Assembly (NCBI GenBank): GCA_036023115.1
Contig: JAYKKT010000048.1
Location: 6,454,001 to 6,518,000 of the forward strand
Source: Brasenia schreberi
Lineage: Eukaryota; Streptophyta; Magnoliopsida; Nymphaeales; Cabombaceae
Length of the DNA: 64,000 bases
Direction of reading: 5' to 3'
Under the pieces are notes generated by a model that worked only from the letters and a program-made list of their open reading frames with translations, was not told where the DNA came from and searched no databases. This document shows, in pieces, positions 20,374-33,422 of the stretch. Position 1 is the first letter of the stretch; each line of letters begins with the position of its first letter. The position numbers and the translations under genes were made by a program.

Positions 20374-22873
20374 ACGTCATGCCCTGAGTTATAAACCTCA
20401 TTGGATGGACCCATATGACCCATCAAACATAGCTCTCGACACAAAGAGTGAGGTGAAAAAAGTGTAGTTTAATTTTATTCACAAGAACTAAATGCCAAAC
20501 TTTATGTACTTAAAATTCAAACATTTCATGTTTAACAATGCTTAATGAGGTCCACCACAACAACCAATGATACAATTCTTCATTTCATAGGTCCAAGATC
20601 TAAAGTTCAATCAAACAACTAAAATACAACTCTATACTACATTTTGTGGACTTGTGGACATCGCTCAATCCTAGCTAAATCTCCACATGTTATTCAAACG
20701 ATAACTGATCTTTAATATAACCTATAAAGATAAGAATAACAATAGGGGATGAGGACCAACTACACATGCTCCATAGGTGAACATGATTTCTTCACAACTA
20801 CAAGCATATTAAGGACATGCAAGTTTCAAATAATAGATGGTATATACATATAGAAATTATCTCGGAATTCAAATCAAATATCAAAATCATGATAAGCATG
20901 CACTGCATAAAAATGTAGTCATCAATACTGCATCTTTAGTTTTAATATCAAGATCCTTGCTGCGTCAAAATGTCTCAAGACCCTTACAGCTTCAAAATGT
21001 TACTAGCATGCCATAGAAGCCCCCAAACCCTACTTTTGATATGCTGTGTGGTTCCCAAAAGCCATCACATAGGCCCGTCGTACAACATCCCTTCGGGTCT
21101 ATAGGGAAATCATTCACTAGAGACGTGAAGGGACATAGGTTCACTCTTTCATGCATTACATTCACAAAGCAAATCTCTCATAAACATCAACTAGGAGTAC
21201 ATATCGGTCACAATCTATATATAAGTTACTATCATATATTCAAAATGTGTATCGAACAATTTTATCTCAAAACACTCAATACTCCTGCTAGTTTACCGCT
21301 TTATCTCACATGTCTACACCTAGGCATGTAGTATGATACAACACCCACTGTCAAATAGAAAATACATGTGAGATTAGTATGACTAACAAAGATGTCGACA
21401 AACATCTCATACTGCTGTGGGTGGATCCATATCAGATAATGTTCCATTCACACTCAAGTACACTCATTTCAAGAATCAATACTTGTAAGAAAATAATTCG
21501 AGTATACCTAACATAAAGCAATATATACTAATTTGAAAGCTTTAAGAAAGCAATTCATAAGCACATGTATTGTTAAAAACAAGCAAAAAAATATCTTTAG
21601 CATGTATATGAAAAGGGAACATATCCACCTACTTGTACCTCCAATCATGTTCGGTTCCCAACAATTCATCTCCAAGTCACTTCAATTTGTACCTAAACAA
21701 CCAAAATCATTATTAAATTATAAACTATTGACAAATAAAACCAGTTGTTCGACCTCCATGCAAACCGAGGTGTGAACAACTCCTACTCGAACAAAAATTT
21801 TCTAACCTAAAATTACTTGATTTGTTTCCTAAATCTTAACAAAATCATTATATTAATAAAGTAAATTCCAATTAAGAACCAAACACTCAAACTGTGTTGA
21901 AAGCGAACTCCGACCAACCTTCGAACAATCTTAAAAACCCTCGTGGATACAATTCTTCATCTATTTTAACCAATTGCCTAGTTTAAATCCAATTAAGTAG
22001 ACAACAAGTACCAGATCCAAAATCCAAACCCATGTAGCTTTCGCAAGACACATGTTAGTTAGACATGTCCAAACACATCATAATGAAAACTTGATGACAT
22101 AAATCTAAGCCATCAAACCACCATTGAACTTTGCCCAAATCCATCATCTTATGACGGTTTTACATACAAATAAAGACAAAGATACCTTTCGCTTTAAATG
22201 ATGACTCGTTTGTCCCTAATATATTCGTCGAGAGTGGCGTGCCCGCATAATCTGGAGGGAAAGAAAAAGGGAGAATTTTAGGGGTTACATGAAAATCTCC
22301 AAACAAAGACAGATACCTTTCGCTTTACATGACTCGTTTGCTCTTGGAAGGACACAACATATATGTCTCCGTTCCCTCCCTCATGCATTGGTCTCATTAG
22401 GGATTGACTGCTGGTTTACTGACTGCAGGACACAATGAAGAAAAACATGGTCTTTATCGCTAATTTTTTTAGTGTAAACCCCTCTTTTGTGTGTCTTCCA
22501 GCTGCCTCCTTCACCCTTATTGAAAATCATCTGCCCCCCCTCTCTCTTTCTTTATTGGAGTGACTGGGATCCTCTCGCATTATGGTTGGAAAAAGGAAAT
22601 GAACAAAAATGGGGCTCTTTGCCTCAAATTTCAACGAAAAATTTGTCGTGATCTCATGGCGAAACTCGGTCTCCCTCTTCATGATGAACCACATACCCTT
22701 CGAATTGCTTCCCCTGGCCCCTCCTCCTCGTCTGTTTTCTTGCATGTGTAAGGACACATGGAGCACCCACCTAGATTGCTGTGTGGCATTCGAACTAGAG
22801 GGCAGTAGCCCTTTGTCATGTGGATCCCAAGTCTGGATCGGACCCGATTTGAGTCGATCATACCTAAATAACA
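20374..22873 (-). repeat. 5' LTR of the LARD-like element
   Basis: About 2.5 kb, diverged from 15879-18215 by many substitutions and indels, which implies an old insertion. The right edge is set by the shared acctaa/acctag block, so it is approximate to a few bases. Confidence 0.65.
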
Positions 22874-23186
22874 CAGCTAACAATCTTAGTTTTTATTCAC
22901 TTCATCGAGTAATACTCAATCAACAAGGGAATTACTATGAGCACACCCTAAATTAAATTACTACAAACATACTCTTTTGTTTGTGATTTTCAAAAGTATC
23001 CTACTCATTTATGAAAATTGTCACACTACCCTGAATCTCACATGCGGTTCCTCTCTTTTGTTAGCCCTAGTTCTCGTCTACTCTCATTGTCACTGATTCC
23101 ACCGAAACCTGATCTACAGTGTGGTGTTGCACAATCCGATGATGCATAATGGGACCCACCCAAGATCCTCACCTCATCCGACCGAA

Positions 23187-23187
<1 letters not shown>

Positions 23188-23217
<30 letters not shown>

Positions 23218-23231
23218 AAGAAGAAGAAGAG
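23188..23231. repeat. (AAG)n microsatellite
   Basis: An uninterrupted run of about 14 AAG/GAA units. Confidence 0.95.
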
Positions 23232-23704
23232 GTTTACGTGCTTGATTCGAAAAGATATTTTGTATTCAGAGGTATGTTTGTGATTCAATCATCTTTTTTC
23301 TTAATTGATGCCGTTGGCCCAATTACCGTATGTACCCGAGAATTGGGATAAAGACACGCAAAGCCGCATCTCCCATATAGAGAGACGTACCTGTTCTATG
23401 AGTACCCCGGAATCCCCATGATAAGTACCAAATACCACTCCCGAGTCACATTTGGATCCTTATCCGAAATCAAACGAATTCTTGTACTATTTGTGCTGTG
23501 TGATTCTCCATGGATATCAAGATCTGTTGTACTATTATGATGTCACCATTGTAAATTGATGGAGTTTAAACATAATAGCAGAACGATAACAATTGGCATT
23601 GAAAACACCTAGTAGCCAGAAAAACATTTGGCATGTGAGTTTACCACTGTAAAGCTTCTTAATTAATGGAGAATTTGCTCTTTGACAAACTGCGGTTGAG
23701 TTAT

Positions 23705-23707
<3 letters not shown>

Positions 23708-23767
<60 letters not shown>

Positions 23768-23793
23768 GTGGAGAGAGAGAGAGAGAGAGAGAG
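23708..23793. repeat. (AT)n then (GA)n microsatellite
   Basis: AT repeats at 23708-23757, a short TGTATGTATGTG bridge, then GA repeats at 23771-23793. Confidence 0.95.
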
Positions 23794-24594
23794 AGTTTTG
23801 AGGATACAACACTGTATCATTGCGTCCAAGTACTTTTGTTACTAGTTACATGCATTTTTGCAATTTACATTAGGTATTGTGATTCTCGCTATCTAGTTAT
23901 GGATAAATTATAGGAGAGATTTCATCCATCGACTCTGACGATGCATTGAAGATTTTTTTCATAGCACAACTTAATACAAAGCAAAACACTTTTTCAAATA
24001 ACACCGTTAGATTCATTTGCACGACGGGGCAAAAAATTCAGTACATCTTAGGGATGGGTTAATCTCACCCAAGTGTCTAAATCTATTACTTGCATGAGCG
24101 TAGCACCCTGTCATTGATATCTGTAAGTCGCTGATCAGCTTGGACGAGTATAAAGCCATTTGCAGCTTCTAGAATTCGGTGAGGGCTCGTGAGCTGTGTT
24201 AAAGCGAGCTTGTCTTGTTCCTTATCGTCTTTACGAGAATACGTGGAGCCGTAGGGCTCGCCTCATGCGGTTCATGACAGTAGTCAGTGAACCAATGTGT
24301 GGCATTCGTCCCACCTGGAAAAATGTGTAAGAAAACTATAGATCATGTTCGGTTTAGTGGGGCAAGCAAGCTGAGTCGCTCGTGAGCTACTCAAGCTTGA
24401 CAAGAAAAGCTCAAACTTGTACCGAGAGCGTTAAGTCAACAATAGGGTGTTCTAATGCTGTTTTTGCTGGTGGGGAGTTGAATCCTAAAAGAGGGGATGT
24501 ATGTAGAAGAATTTTCAAATGCCAATAATTTATGTAATTCTAAATAGGAACAATGTTAAAGTCCAATATATGCATGACAGTCATATCAACGCAC

Positions 24595-25726
24595 CTTTGA
24601 AAATAAAAAGTATGAAGGCCGTGGAATACATGCAAGTCCACTTTCACGATCAACTGCTACAAGCCCAAACTTGGGACCATATCCATCGGCCCATTCCCAG
24701 TTATCTGATATTGTCCAAAACATATACCCAAGAACACGAACTCCCTGAAAAGGTATTGAAAAGTTTGTCAGGAAACAGTGTTAATATGTCATTTGCAGTT
24801 AAATTATACAGCAAAAGAGCCTGGTAGAAACTTCTATCATAGCTGCAGATATTGCCAACAAGTGCTCCAACAAGTAAGGTCGTCGAATTAAGTCAGTCGC
24901 ATCAGATACTCCATTTTCAGTGATTATAAATGGAAGATTCCGGTTTTTGTATCTTTCATGAACTTGCAGTAACATGCGGTATAGGCCATCAGGATAGACA
25001 CCACGCCCAGATTCGCTGTACTCATCATGCTCCACAAGCTTCAGCCCAGGACCAGAAACCACTTCCTGATCAACACCCATGTGAAACAGAGCAGGCCATT
25101 TAGAGTACGAAAAAATCACATGAAAAAGAATTAGTCAAAAAAATTGGAAAAACAGAAAGGGAAGACCTGGCCATAGTAGTTCATCCCAATGAAGTCAAGT
25201 TTGTTGCTTACAACATCCACGTATGGGAACATAGTCAGAGAATTTGACAACAGAACAGCAGGTACATCAAAAAGACCATATGGCCGCATGAATGAAACAT
25301 GATGTGCTATGCCGACTCTTGGTTCCAAAGCAGTGCTGCTTTCAAATGATGGAACTTTAAATCAATAGGACAATTTAAAACTGGAGATTGCCATAAAGTG
25401 AAGATTATTAAACCGTAAAATAAATAAGCAAAACCAGTCCATGATCTGAAGCTAACGTACTAGTAACAGCTATTAAAATCTGTACAGGAAGACAAATGGA
25501 AAACCTCACTCCGTGAATGTAATCATATGCCTTTATATGCGCAACAGCCATCCAGTGCATGGCTTGTCTAAAGACACCAGTTGGTAAGGCAGAAGTTGCA
25601 ATTTCAATCATATCAGGATCCCCTCCAGGCCAAGTACCAGCACAATAGGTAAGCATGCAGAAGATATGAGGTTCATTAAAGGTCACCCAATAATCTACAA
25701 ATTCTTGCATACTATCAACCACAAGC
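24595..25726 (-). CDS. SFR2: SFR2-like GH1 protein (galactolipid galactosyltransferase), four internal exons
   Basis: Exons on the minus strand are 25505-25726, 25167-25338, 24832-25065 and 24595-24744, with phases that join. They encode LVVDSMQEFVDYWVTFNEPH, HHVSFMRPYGLFDVPAV, LDFIGMNYYGQ, EVVSGPGLKLVEHDEYSESG, PFIITENGVSDATDLIRR and GYMFWTISDNWEWADGYGPK. TFNEP holds the acid/base Glu and ITENG the nucleophile Glu of glycoside hydrolase family 1. The HHVSFMRPYGLFD and WPGGDPDM segments are specific to SENSITIVE TO FREEZING 2. That enzyme sits in the outer chloroplast envelope and moves galactose between galactolipids during freezing. No stop is seen, but the N-terminal exons and the last exon after RPSYFLFSK are not found nearby. 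The donor after 24832 (GTTTCT) is weak. It is either a fragment or a gene stretched by transposons. Confidence 0.85.
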
Positions 25727-26579
25727 CTGGAAAAAGTATTAAAAGAAAGAGAAAGGAAAAAAGATCAGAACAAATAACCAGATAACAAGTACCTGAGCAG
25801 AATAGGAAACTAGAGCAGAATAAATCTACCCATTTACAGAACTGCAAAGCACACATACAGGAAAGTGAACTTCACCAACTCAAATAAGAAACTGTATCAT
25901 GCAGTTACAAAGTGAAGCTCAAGGACCAATTACCAGACTCAGCTAGCAATCCAGGATCATAGACTGACTTGATAATGCTTGCTTCTTTATTCAATCTTAT
26001 AAGTTAAATATATGAATTTTCCTAATCTGAGAAGAAATTACATAATCTTTCATCAAAAAAATTGATGCATCAGTTCATGGCACCTTATTTAAGTCTCTGA
26101 AATGGAGATGAACAAATATTGTAAAAATGTTTATGGTTCTACAATACAATTTGTTAGTTTGATGATGGCATGATTAGGAGTCCTGTATATGACTAGGAAA
26201 TACTGCAGCTCATCTTTGCCAAAAGGCCAAGAAAGGCATCCTGAATTTAGTTACAATTACCAAACATGTGTGGAAGTGGAGCAAAATATCGTAAGTAGTT
26301 TATGCTCTTCACTGCAATTGCATCCTGAAGTAGTAGGTTATATGGCATTTGATGTGGACATCACCAACAGGGCCCACTCGGACACACACCAGGTCTATGA
26401 CAAGACAATTTTCTCAATTCATCCAATTGGTTCAGAAATATGTTAATGAGAATTTTCACACTAGAAGTGATTCAAATCCCACTGCAGAAAGTCGCAAAAA
26501 TGTCCTCACAGTCTAGGAAATCAACTTTTGTGTTCTTAATATATCATCACCACAAACTGGAAATTAAAGCTGCAGCAAA
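25727..26579. other. Intron-like sequence upstream of the SFR2-like exons
   Basis: No exon of SFR2 preceding LVVDSM can be recognised here. The open frame at 26189-26446 (+) shows no known domain. It ends at the copia relic. Confidence 0.4.
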
Positions 26580-29300
26580 TCATCAACACGATGTGGAATA
26601 AGGGTCAGCATCTCCCACGATTGTCATGCGCCTCTCTTATTTCACCTCATAACACTTAACTGAATACAATTATTTGCTAGTTGATCTTTAGTACCCACAA
26701 AAGAAGTCTTAATGATGTCTGAGAGGATCTTTTCTCGATGAAATGACAATCAACTTCTATATGTTTAGTCCTTTCATGAAAAATTGGATTCGAAGAAAGA
26801 TAAAAGGCTGATTGGTCATCCTGCAAACAGTTCCATAGGACCTATCTCACAAAAACTCTTGGAGCAAATATTTTAACCACAAGAGTTCGCAAGTAGTATT
26901 AGCTATAGAAACGATACTGCAGCACGTGCTCGATCTTGCAACAACGATCTACTTCACCTTTTCCATGAAATCAAGTTACCTCCAATAAGCACACATGTAA
27001 CACGAAATGGACCTCCTATCACTAGCATCACACCTGCCCAATCGCATCTATATATCCAATGATATTAGTATGACCCATGTCCATATAAACAAGCCATTTA
27101 CCGGGTGATCCCTTGATGTATCTTAGGATCAGACCAATTGCATTCCAATAGTGTCACATGGTGAGTTGAAAGCGATTCACAACAACGACGGGAAAAGCAA
27201 GGTCAGTCGAGTCATGGTGAGATAATTTAATTTCCCAACTAATCTTCTATATCTAGGTCGGGATAGGGCTCCCCACGATTAGGTAGAAGCTTCTACATTT
27301 GGGTCCATAGGAGTATCAACGGGTTTACAATCAAGCATCCTGTTTCTTCCCGAATATCAAGAGCATATTTCCTTTGAGAAATAGCAATACTGATCTTGAT
27401 TGGGCTACTTCAATCCCAAGAGATGTATCGCAATCGGCCAAGATCTTTAGTTTTAAAATGTTTAAGCAGTGTGCTTCAATTTCTTGATGCCTTCTTGATC
27501 ATCGCACCTGTAATGACAATATCATTCCACATATACCACAAGATAAGTAAGTTTATTCGATGGTGAGCATTTAAAGAATACGAGAATGGTGCCTGCCATA
27601 ATAAGAATCATGCCAAACTGCGAATGACTTTACTAAACTTCCAAACCAAGCGCAAGGTATTTGTTTTAAGCCATATAAGGACTTTTGTAACACACGCAAA
27701 CAAGACGACTCTCCACTGAGCAACAAATCCAAGTGGTTGCTCCATATGGATCTCCTCCTCCAAATCACCATGTAAGAAGGCATTTTTAATATCCGGTTGA
27801 TACGAGGGCCGGTGTCTCATGGCGTGGACCATGAGACAAGAACAAACGAACAAACGTCATCTTAGCAATAGGAGAAAATGTATCACTATAATCCAAACCA
27901 TAGATGCGAGTGTATCACCTTTGCTACGGCCCGAGCTTTCAATCGGTCCACGCCCATCAAGGCTAAGTTTAACGGTAAATACCCATCGACGACCAAGCGT
28001 AGATTTTCCGGGAGGAGGTGAAACAAGGGTCCACGTTATTAGATTCCCATGCGGAGACTCTCATCAATCATTGTACTGTCGTCATCTGGATGGGATAGTG
28101 CTTCTGAACATTCTTATGAATGGTGACGGATGACAAACGGAGACACGAGGCACAATGGGAAGGAGATAATCGATGGTAACTCGAGAAAATTGTAAATCGA
28201 ATGAGGATTGAGAGTGAAGCGTTTACCTTTACGGAGTGCAATAGGTAGGTCGGCGGAAGTGTCGGGTGGGACGCGGTGGGAGAAGCGATTGGAGCGGGAG
28301 GCGAATCATGAGAATCAATAGTAGGAGTGATCTCGGGAACTTTGGGATTAGGCGCTCATAAGTAATACCAAATCGACGCAGCGGACGGTCATCCGACTGG
28401 TATGGGCTTGGGAGGATGAAGGCAGAGATGTTGCAAAATGAGGAATGGGTAAATGCACACGAGATGGGTAAAGTCGGATGTAGGGCGATGTGACAAAAAA
28501 GGGGTATCCTCAAGAATGTAACATGCGGAGATACATAAAGCGATGTGTAAGGGGAGAATAACATCGATATCCACTTATGAACTCGAGAATACCCAAGAAA
28601 GATACATTTAACGGCCAGAAGCGGACAATTTATCACATTACTAGAGAGAGATCATGAACAAAACAAGTGGAACCAAACACGAGGAGGAACAACATAAAGA
28701 GGATCTTTAGGAAATAAAATGGAGTGAGGAATTTTATTACCCAAAACGAGAAGATGATAGTCGATGCACCGGATAACAAGCTTTAAGAACAGCGTCACCC
28801 CAAAACTTCAAGGGTGCATTGGCATTTATTAAGAGAGTCAGAAATTGTATCAACAAGATGACGATGTTTACACATTCGGCCACACCATTTTGTTGTGAAA
28901 CTCTCCTCCATTATCACTACGAATGATTTTAATAGATAGCTGAAATTGGGTATGAATGAATTGATAGTACATGGGTAGAATATTCTTCACTTCATCTTTA
29001 GTTTTCATGAGGTAGACCATAGTGAATTGAGTGCAATCATCTATAATAAAATAAAATATTTATAGCCATGTAATGAAGTAATAAAACATGGACCCCAAAC
29101 ATCATAATGGACAATTTCAAAAGGTTTTGAAGCTCTAGTTTCATTCAAAGAAAATGACACACGATAATGTTTAGCCTTTTGGCAAGTTTTACATTGCAAA
29201 AAAAATCACTACAACTTAAAAATTCAGGTAATATCATCCTAATTTTAGCTAGTGGAAGGTGTCTCAATCTCTCATGCCATAATGCCAGTGCTTCATTTCT
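26580..29300 (-). mobile_element. Ty1/copia retrotransposon relic (integrase, reverse transcriptase, RNase H)
   Basis: Read right to left: an integrase core with IIRSDNGGEFH and QNGVAE near 28830-28920, then KCIFLGYSR at 28570-28600 and a VTFLRIP-type segment. Reverse transcriptase follows with QPDIKNAFLHGDLEEEIHMEQ near 27740-27800 and SLYGLKQ near 27660-27690, the latter in another frame. RNase H follows with a KWLVYMDMGHTN-like stretch near 27090-27120 and [18 protein letters not shown] near 26735-26790. Many frameshifts and stops make it inactive. No LTR or terminal duplication could be fixed at either end; the right end abuts the gypsy LTR at 29404. Confidence 0.85.
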
Positions 29301-29403
29301 TTTTTCTTTAGAGAGAATGATTGCAGTGTTGTTTGTCTAGTCTCCTCGAAGTCCTCAGTTATTCAAAAATACAACAAGTAGAGTTGAAAGTTAGTAGACA
29401 ATT

Positions 29404-31519
29404 TGCCACACCCGCTGGGGTCACCACCATGACTAGGCCCGAGCTAATGCCACGTGGCCGTTTCTTGCGCGAGCATGATGGTTGCAGTAACCGAATACAA
29501 TACTAATTTCATTCAAACTCAATGAAATAAATATTTATATCAAAGTTCTAAACAATTCGCCCAAAATAGTATAGAGCCCACCTAACAATAACCCCGAATA
29601 AAAAGACTTTCTAAATCGTTCAACACTTATCATACCATTTAAAACAAAAAATGCAGCTCTATCCAACTCCTACTCTAGTCCGTGCGCCTTTGAAGTGCTA
29701 GCTTCACGATGAGTTGTAAAATAATAGGATGAGCTCCTATACACAGCTCAGTAGGGAGGTTAAACATCTTTTAAAAAAAATATACTAAAAGTATGCATAA
29801 TTTCACAATCATTTTATAACAAAGCACAGTCACCTTTAAATCATTATCTCAAATTCATACACACACAAACTCACACACACATGCATACACACATCATTAG
29901 TTACGATAATTACAGCACATATTGTGTCTGCTTCAAAGGCCACGGGAGTCGTCTGGTCCTCCCTAACGTGACCTCGGTAACCCCGTCCATGACGGTAACC
30001 ACACCAATTTTCACGGCAGAGTGCTCGAGAACACACCCTTTATTCATCACAAGCCAGATCACCCGAGGGACCTACAAGTCTCTAGAGACCCCACACAATC
30101 CACACAAGTATGGCTCGTATATTCACACATCATTACATTTCTAAAACCAATTACAGTTCATCACATTCACAAATCATATCTAAATCTGCAGATATCCAAA
30201 ATCAAATCCATATCCATACAACATTTAAACAACATTTAAATACCATGTTCATATAACACATGTATATCAAAACATACTCTTTATCAATCAATGTCATAAA
30301 CATGTTCTATTTGAAAAGTATATCAAATAACTCATAATTATGAATAACATTTCATAAACATCAATAAAACATTTATCAATCATACATATTTAAATGTATC
30401 TAAACAAGTAAAATCACTTCTACCATGGTTCTCTAAAAGAATAAATAACCCCCTACCTCAATGAGCGCTAAGATCCATTCCCCAAGCCACTGACCCACTC
30501 TTATCACCACGAAATCCTCCAATTTTAATCTCTAAACAATTATAAATAATTAAAATATTAAAATTTATTTAACTACGAATCTAACGCAACAAACCGTATC
30601 CAAATCGGATCCCAAATGACCCTAAAATGACCGAAAACCCAATCTGAATCCGTTTAAGCTATCCAAGATCCAAACTGATACCTAGATCCATATCTCATCC
30701 AAATTGAGTGACACAGTAGGTAGCTTATGTCACTGTGTCAACACGAAACCTGTAACTACTGACACGGGCTATTTTTTTTAACCTAGAAACCTATTTCAAG
30801 ACACGACCCAAACTTGACCTGTTTTCAACACAGAACTAGTTTTTAACATGCGACACGAGGACACGACATGAATTAGTGTCAGTTCATGACACTTCGGACA
30901 CGACACGACATAAAAAAACCAAGGACAGACCCAAAAGGGTCGATTCCCATGGTTTTCCAGCATTGATTTCACCGGTTTCTGGCGACGATTAAGGCCGGTG
31001 ATGGTCCTCAACCGATCGCGTATCCTTCCTCTTCTAACCCAACCCATCATTGGTCGCCGGCGGTGTCATTTTGGTTAGAAAATTCATGAAAAATAGTAAC
31101 TCGTATTTGAGAAAATTTTCATGAATGTACGCTTGTTTTGAGCTGATTTTCGCGTATTAAGGCTTGTTTTCGAAGGTTTAGCATGAACCAAACAAAAGCC
31201 CTATGATATAACTCGATTTTAGCAACTAAAAATGAAATTTTTTATAAAAGCAAAATCAAGGGTTTTCTTACCGGATTCCGACCGACTCTTCCTCTTTTTC
31301 GGCTCGTGCGACTTCTCCACAGCAGGCCGCCCCTTTGCCCACCATAGAAGCCCTTTGAAGGTCTTCAAAATCCTGTAAATGTCCGGCACTAACAGCAATG
31401 GGGATGTCATTGTTGTCTTTGTGCAATAACATTCTTTACAGTAACGCAACGTTGCTGCTCTCATATTCGGGTGGGTTTGGATCTCATTAAGCTCGGATCC
31501 AAACCGCCTCATCCATTAC
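29404..31519 (-). repeat. 3' LTR of the gypsy element
   Basis: About 2.1 kb. It starts TGTAATGGATGAGG on the minus strand directly after the GGGGG-rich polypurine tract and ends GGGTGTGGCA near 29404. No second copy is in the window. The left edge is assigned from the usual CA end and is less certain than the right. Confidence 0.7.
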
Positions 31520-32340
31520 ATTCTACCCCCTTAAAGAAATTTTGTCCTCAGAATTTAGAAAGTACCTCAAGAGATATGGATACTATGATTCTAGTGTACT
31601 TTTACTGTCCTCAAAACTCGGTGACGTAAGACTTGTTCTTTTCTATCCAAGATGGCTATGAGCAACTCTTCATAAGACAAATTTTCACGTATGTGTAGCA
31701 GCTCAGCCTCGATGACATGCGAAGGATCAGGAACATACTTCCGTAACATGGATACATGAAATACATTATGCACTCCAATCAATGATGATGGTAATTTTAA
31801 TTGGTATGAAACATCTCCAACTCGTTTCACGATTTGGTAAGCTCCAATATACCTAGAACTCAATTTACCCTTCTATCCGAAGTGAGTGACTCCTCGAGCT
31901 GGAAACTTTTAAGAATACATAATCGCCAATCATAAACTCTAGATCATGATGTCTCTTATCTGCATAGCTCTTATGTTGGTCTTGAGCTCCTTTAATGTGT
32001 TGACGAACCAAGTTCATCTTATCTGACGATTGTCGAAGTATCTTTAAACCTGTTGCATGTCATCGCCCTGGGATATCCCAACATAGTGGAGTCATACACT
32101 TTTCCCCATAAAGTATTTCATAGGGAGATATCTCAATTATCGCTTGAAAATTATTTGTTATATGCAAACTCAATCAAGTGCAACTGGTTATCCCATTGGT
32201 CTTTATTGTTCAATACACATGCTCGAAGCATATCTTCTAGAGTTTGAATAGTACAACATGTAATTTTTAGAATAAACCCATAAGTGGTCGAGTATCCTGA
32301 ATAAAGCATCACTTTAATGGTGTAACTTTTAAACACTGTT
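29404..32340 (-). mobile_element. 5'-truncated Ty3/gypsy (Del/Tekay-like) element
   Basis: On the minus strand the sequence enters at integrase: [20 protein letters not shown], then [10 protein letters not shown] near 32150-32265. It continues to the C-terminal region at 31591-31863 with YIGAYQIVKRVGDVSYQL, VHNVFHVSMLRKYVPDPSHV and ILDRKEQVLR. The end is GAGGACAAAATTTCTTTAAGG followed by GGG, the typical polypurine end, then a 2.1-kb LTR. Stops lie between the two integrase blocks. Gag, protease, reverse transcriptase and the 5' LTR are missing to the right of about 32340. Confidence 0.85.
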
Positions 32341-33422
32341 TTAAGTTACGTGGCCTCTATCATGTAACTTTAGATGTTTGAGAACTACACTTGTTTGCTT
32401 TGATTTGGTAATAGTGACAATAGTTGGATTATCCTCAATTATCAGTTAGTTAATGTTCATTTGTTTGCTTAAAATATTATTATTATTTGATATAGCTTCT
32501 TACATTGTTAACTTATCAAATTCATGATATGATAATGTTTTGATACAATGCCAATGCTTGTCCCACTTGTTTTACTTCTTTACAATAGTTTAGATTTTTT
32601 CTTGATTTTGTTTATTTTTTAAAGTTTTATGGAAAGATTTATGATAGGATACACCCGTAACATATCATGGCCATGATACGCATTAGGATACATTACATAT
32701 GAAACTAGCCTCACCTTGCATCTCTAAAAATAAATATGTAGTTCATCTACATGGTGAAATTAATCATGCTAGATTTGTTATACCATGTGAAGACAATACT
32801 ACTTTGGTGATGTTGATTCTTTTGGTACTACCTATAAGAAAAACTAATACTTAATACCAATTGCCTCATTTATTGGTGTTAATCATAATAGTAAATCTAG
32901 CATAATTGTATGTGCTTTTCTTGGTAATTAAACAAGAGATTTATTTTTTTGTTGTTTAGTGAATGGTTGAAAGTAATGGATAATAACCTTCCTATTGAAA
33001 TTATCACCTATCAAAAACAGTTAATCATTTCACTTTTCTCATTTATTTGTATTGCATAATACAATTTTGTATTATTATAAGTTCTTTCTTTAAAAAACTA
33101 CAATACAAATTGAGAATTCTTCCCAAAATAAGATAACCCATCTTTTCGAAGATAAGAATAAACATCCTCCTCATTGGAGTGTCATTTGCATCATAGATCA
33201 TGACATCCATTATTTCATAAGTCCTTAGTCCAACTCTAGTTCATACGTCTACCAACCATTTGTGTGCATTACGTAACTCTTTTAATGATTAGTACAAGTG
33301 CATTTTGGTAAACAATTGCAAGGTGATTGTGTTCCATGTGGTGTAATTGAACTATCATTTTTTTTATTCTTCAACATAGCCTAATATTCATTCTTGCTTT
33401 GCAATCATATTTGTCAACCACT
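32341..33422. other. AT-rich region without a supported gene
   Basis: Only short frames occur. It may include decayed continuation of the FAR1-like transposase downstream of 33423, but no motif is clear. Confidence 0.3.

Larger units (their letters stand above)
15879..22873 (-). mobile_element. Large retrotransposon derivative (LARD-like), non-coding, long LTRs
   Basis: Two long direct repeats, 15879-18215 and about 20374-22873, enclose about 2.16 kb (18216-20373). The repeats share many blocks in the same order, for example tcatgccc at the left edges, tagctctcgac, catttaacaatgcttaatgag-like stretches, tataacctrtaaaga, and gtcgatccaacctag/gtcgatcatacctaa at the right edges. Beside the left LTR the minus strand ends in TAAATTTTTTATAAGGGGATAG, a plausible polypurine end resembling that of the gypsy element at 31520. 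Beside the right LTR a degenerate TGTTATACAAAAGCCTAG resembles the Met primer site. The interior has no gag or pol. This fits an old non-autonomous Ty3/gypsy (Del/Tekay-like) derivative. No target duplication is visible. Confidence 0.7.
22874..24594. other. Non-coding region downstream of the SFR2-like exons
   Basis: I searched it for the expected last exon(s) of SFR2 and found none. It holds microsatellites. Around 24150-24430 there are several short motifs of the type ggctcgtgagct and aagctcaaactt, which recur near 62540-62700 and 63215 and look like a decayed hAT-like non-autonomous repeat. Confidence 0.4.

Noticed and set aside
22527..22956. Several overlapping ORFs on both strands (up to 118 codons)
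   Set aside because: All lie within or at the edge of the long 5' LTR of the LARD-like element, with no known domain.
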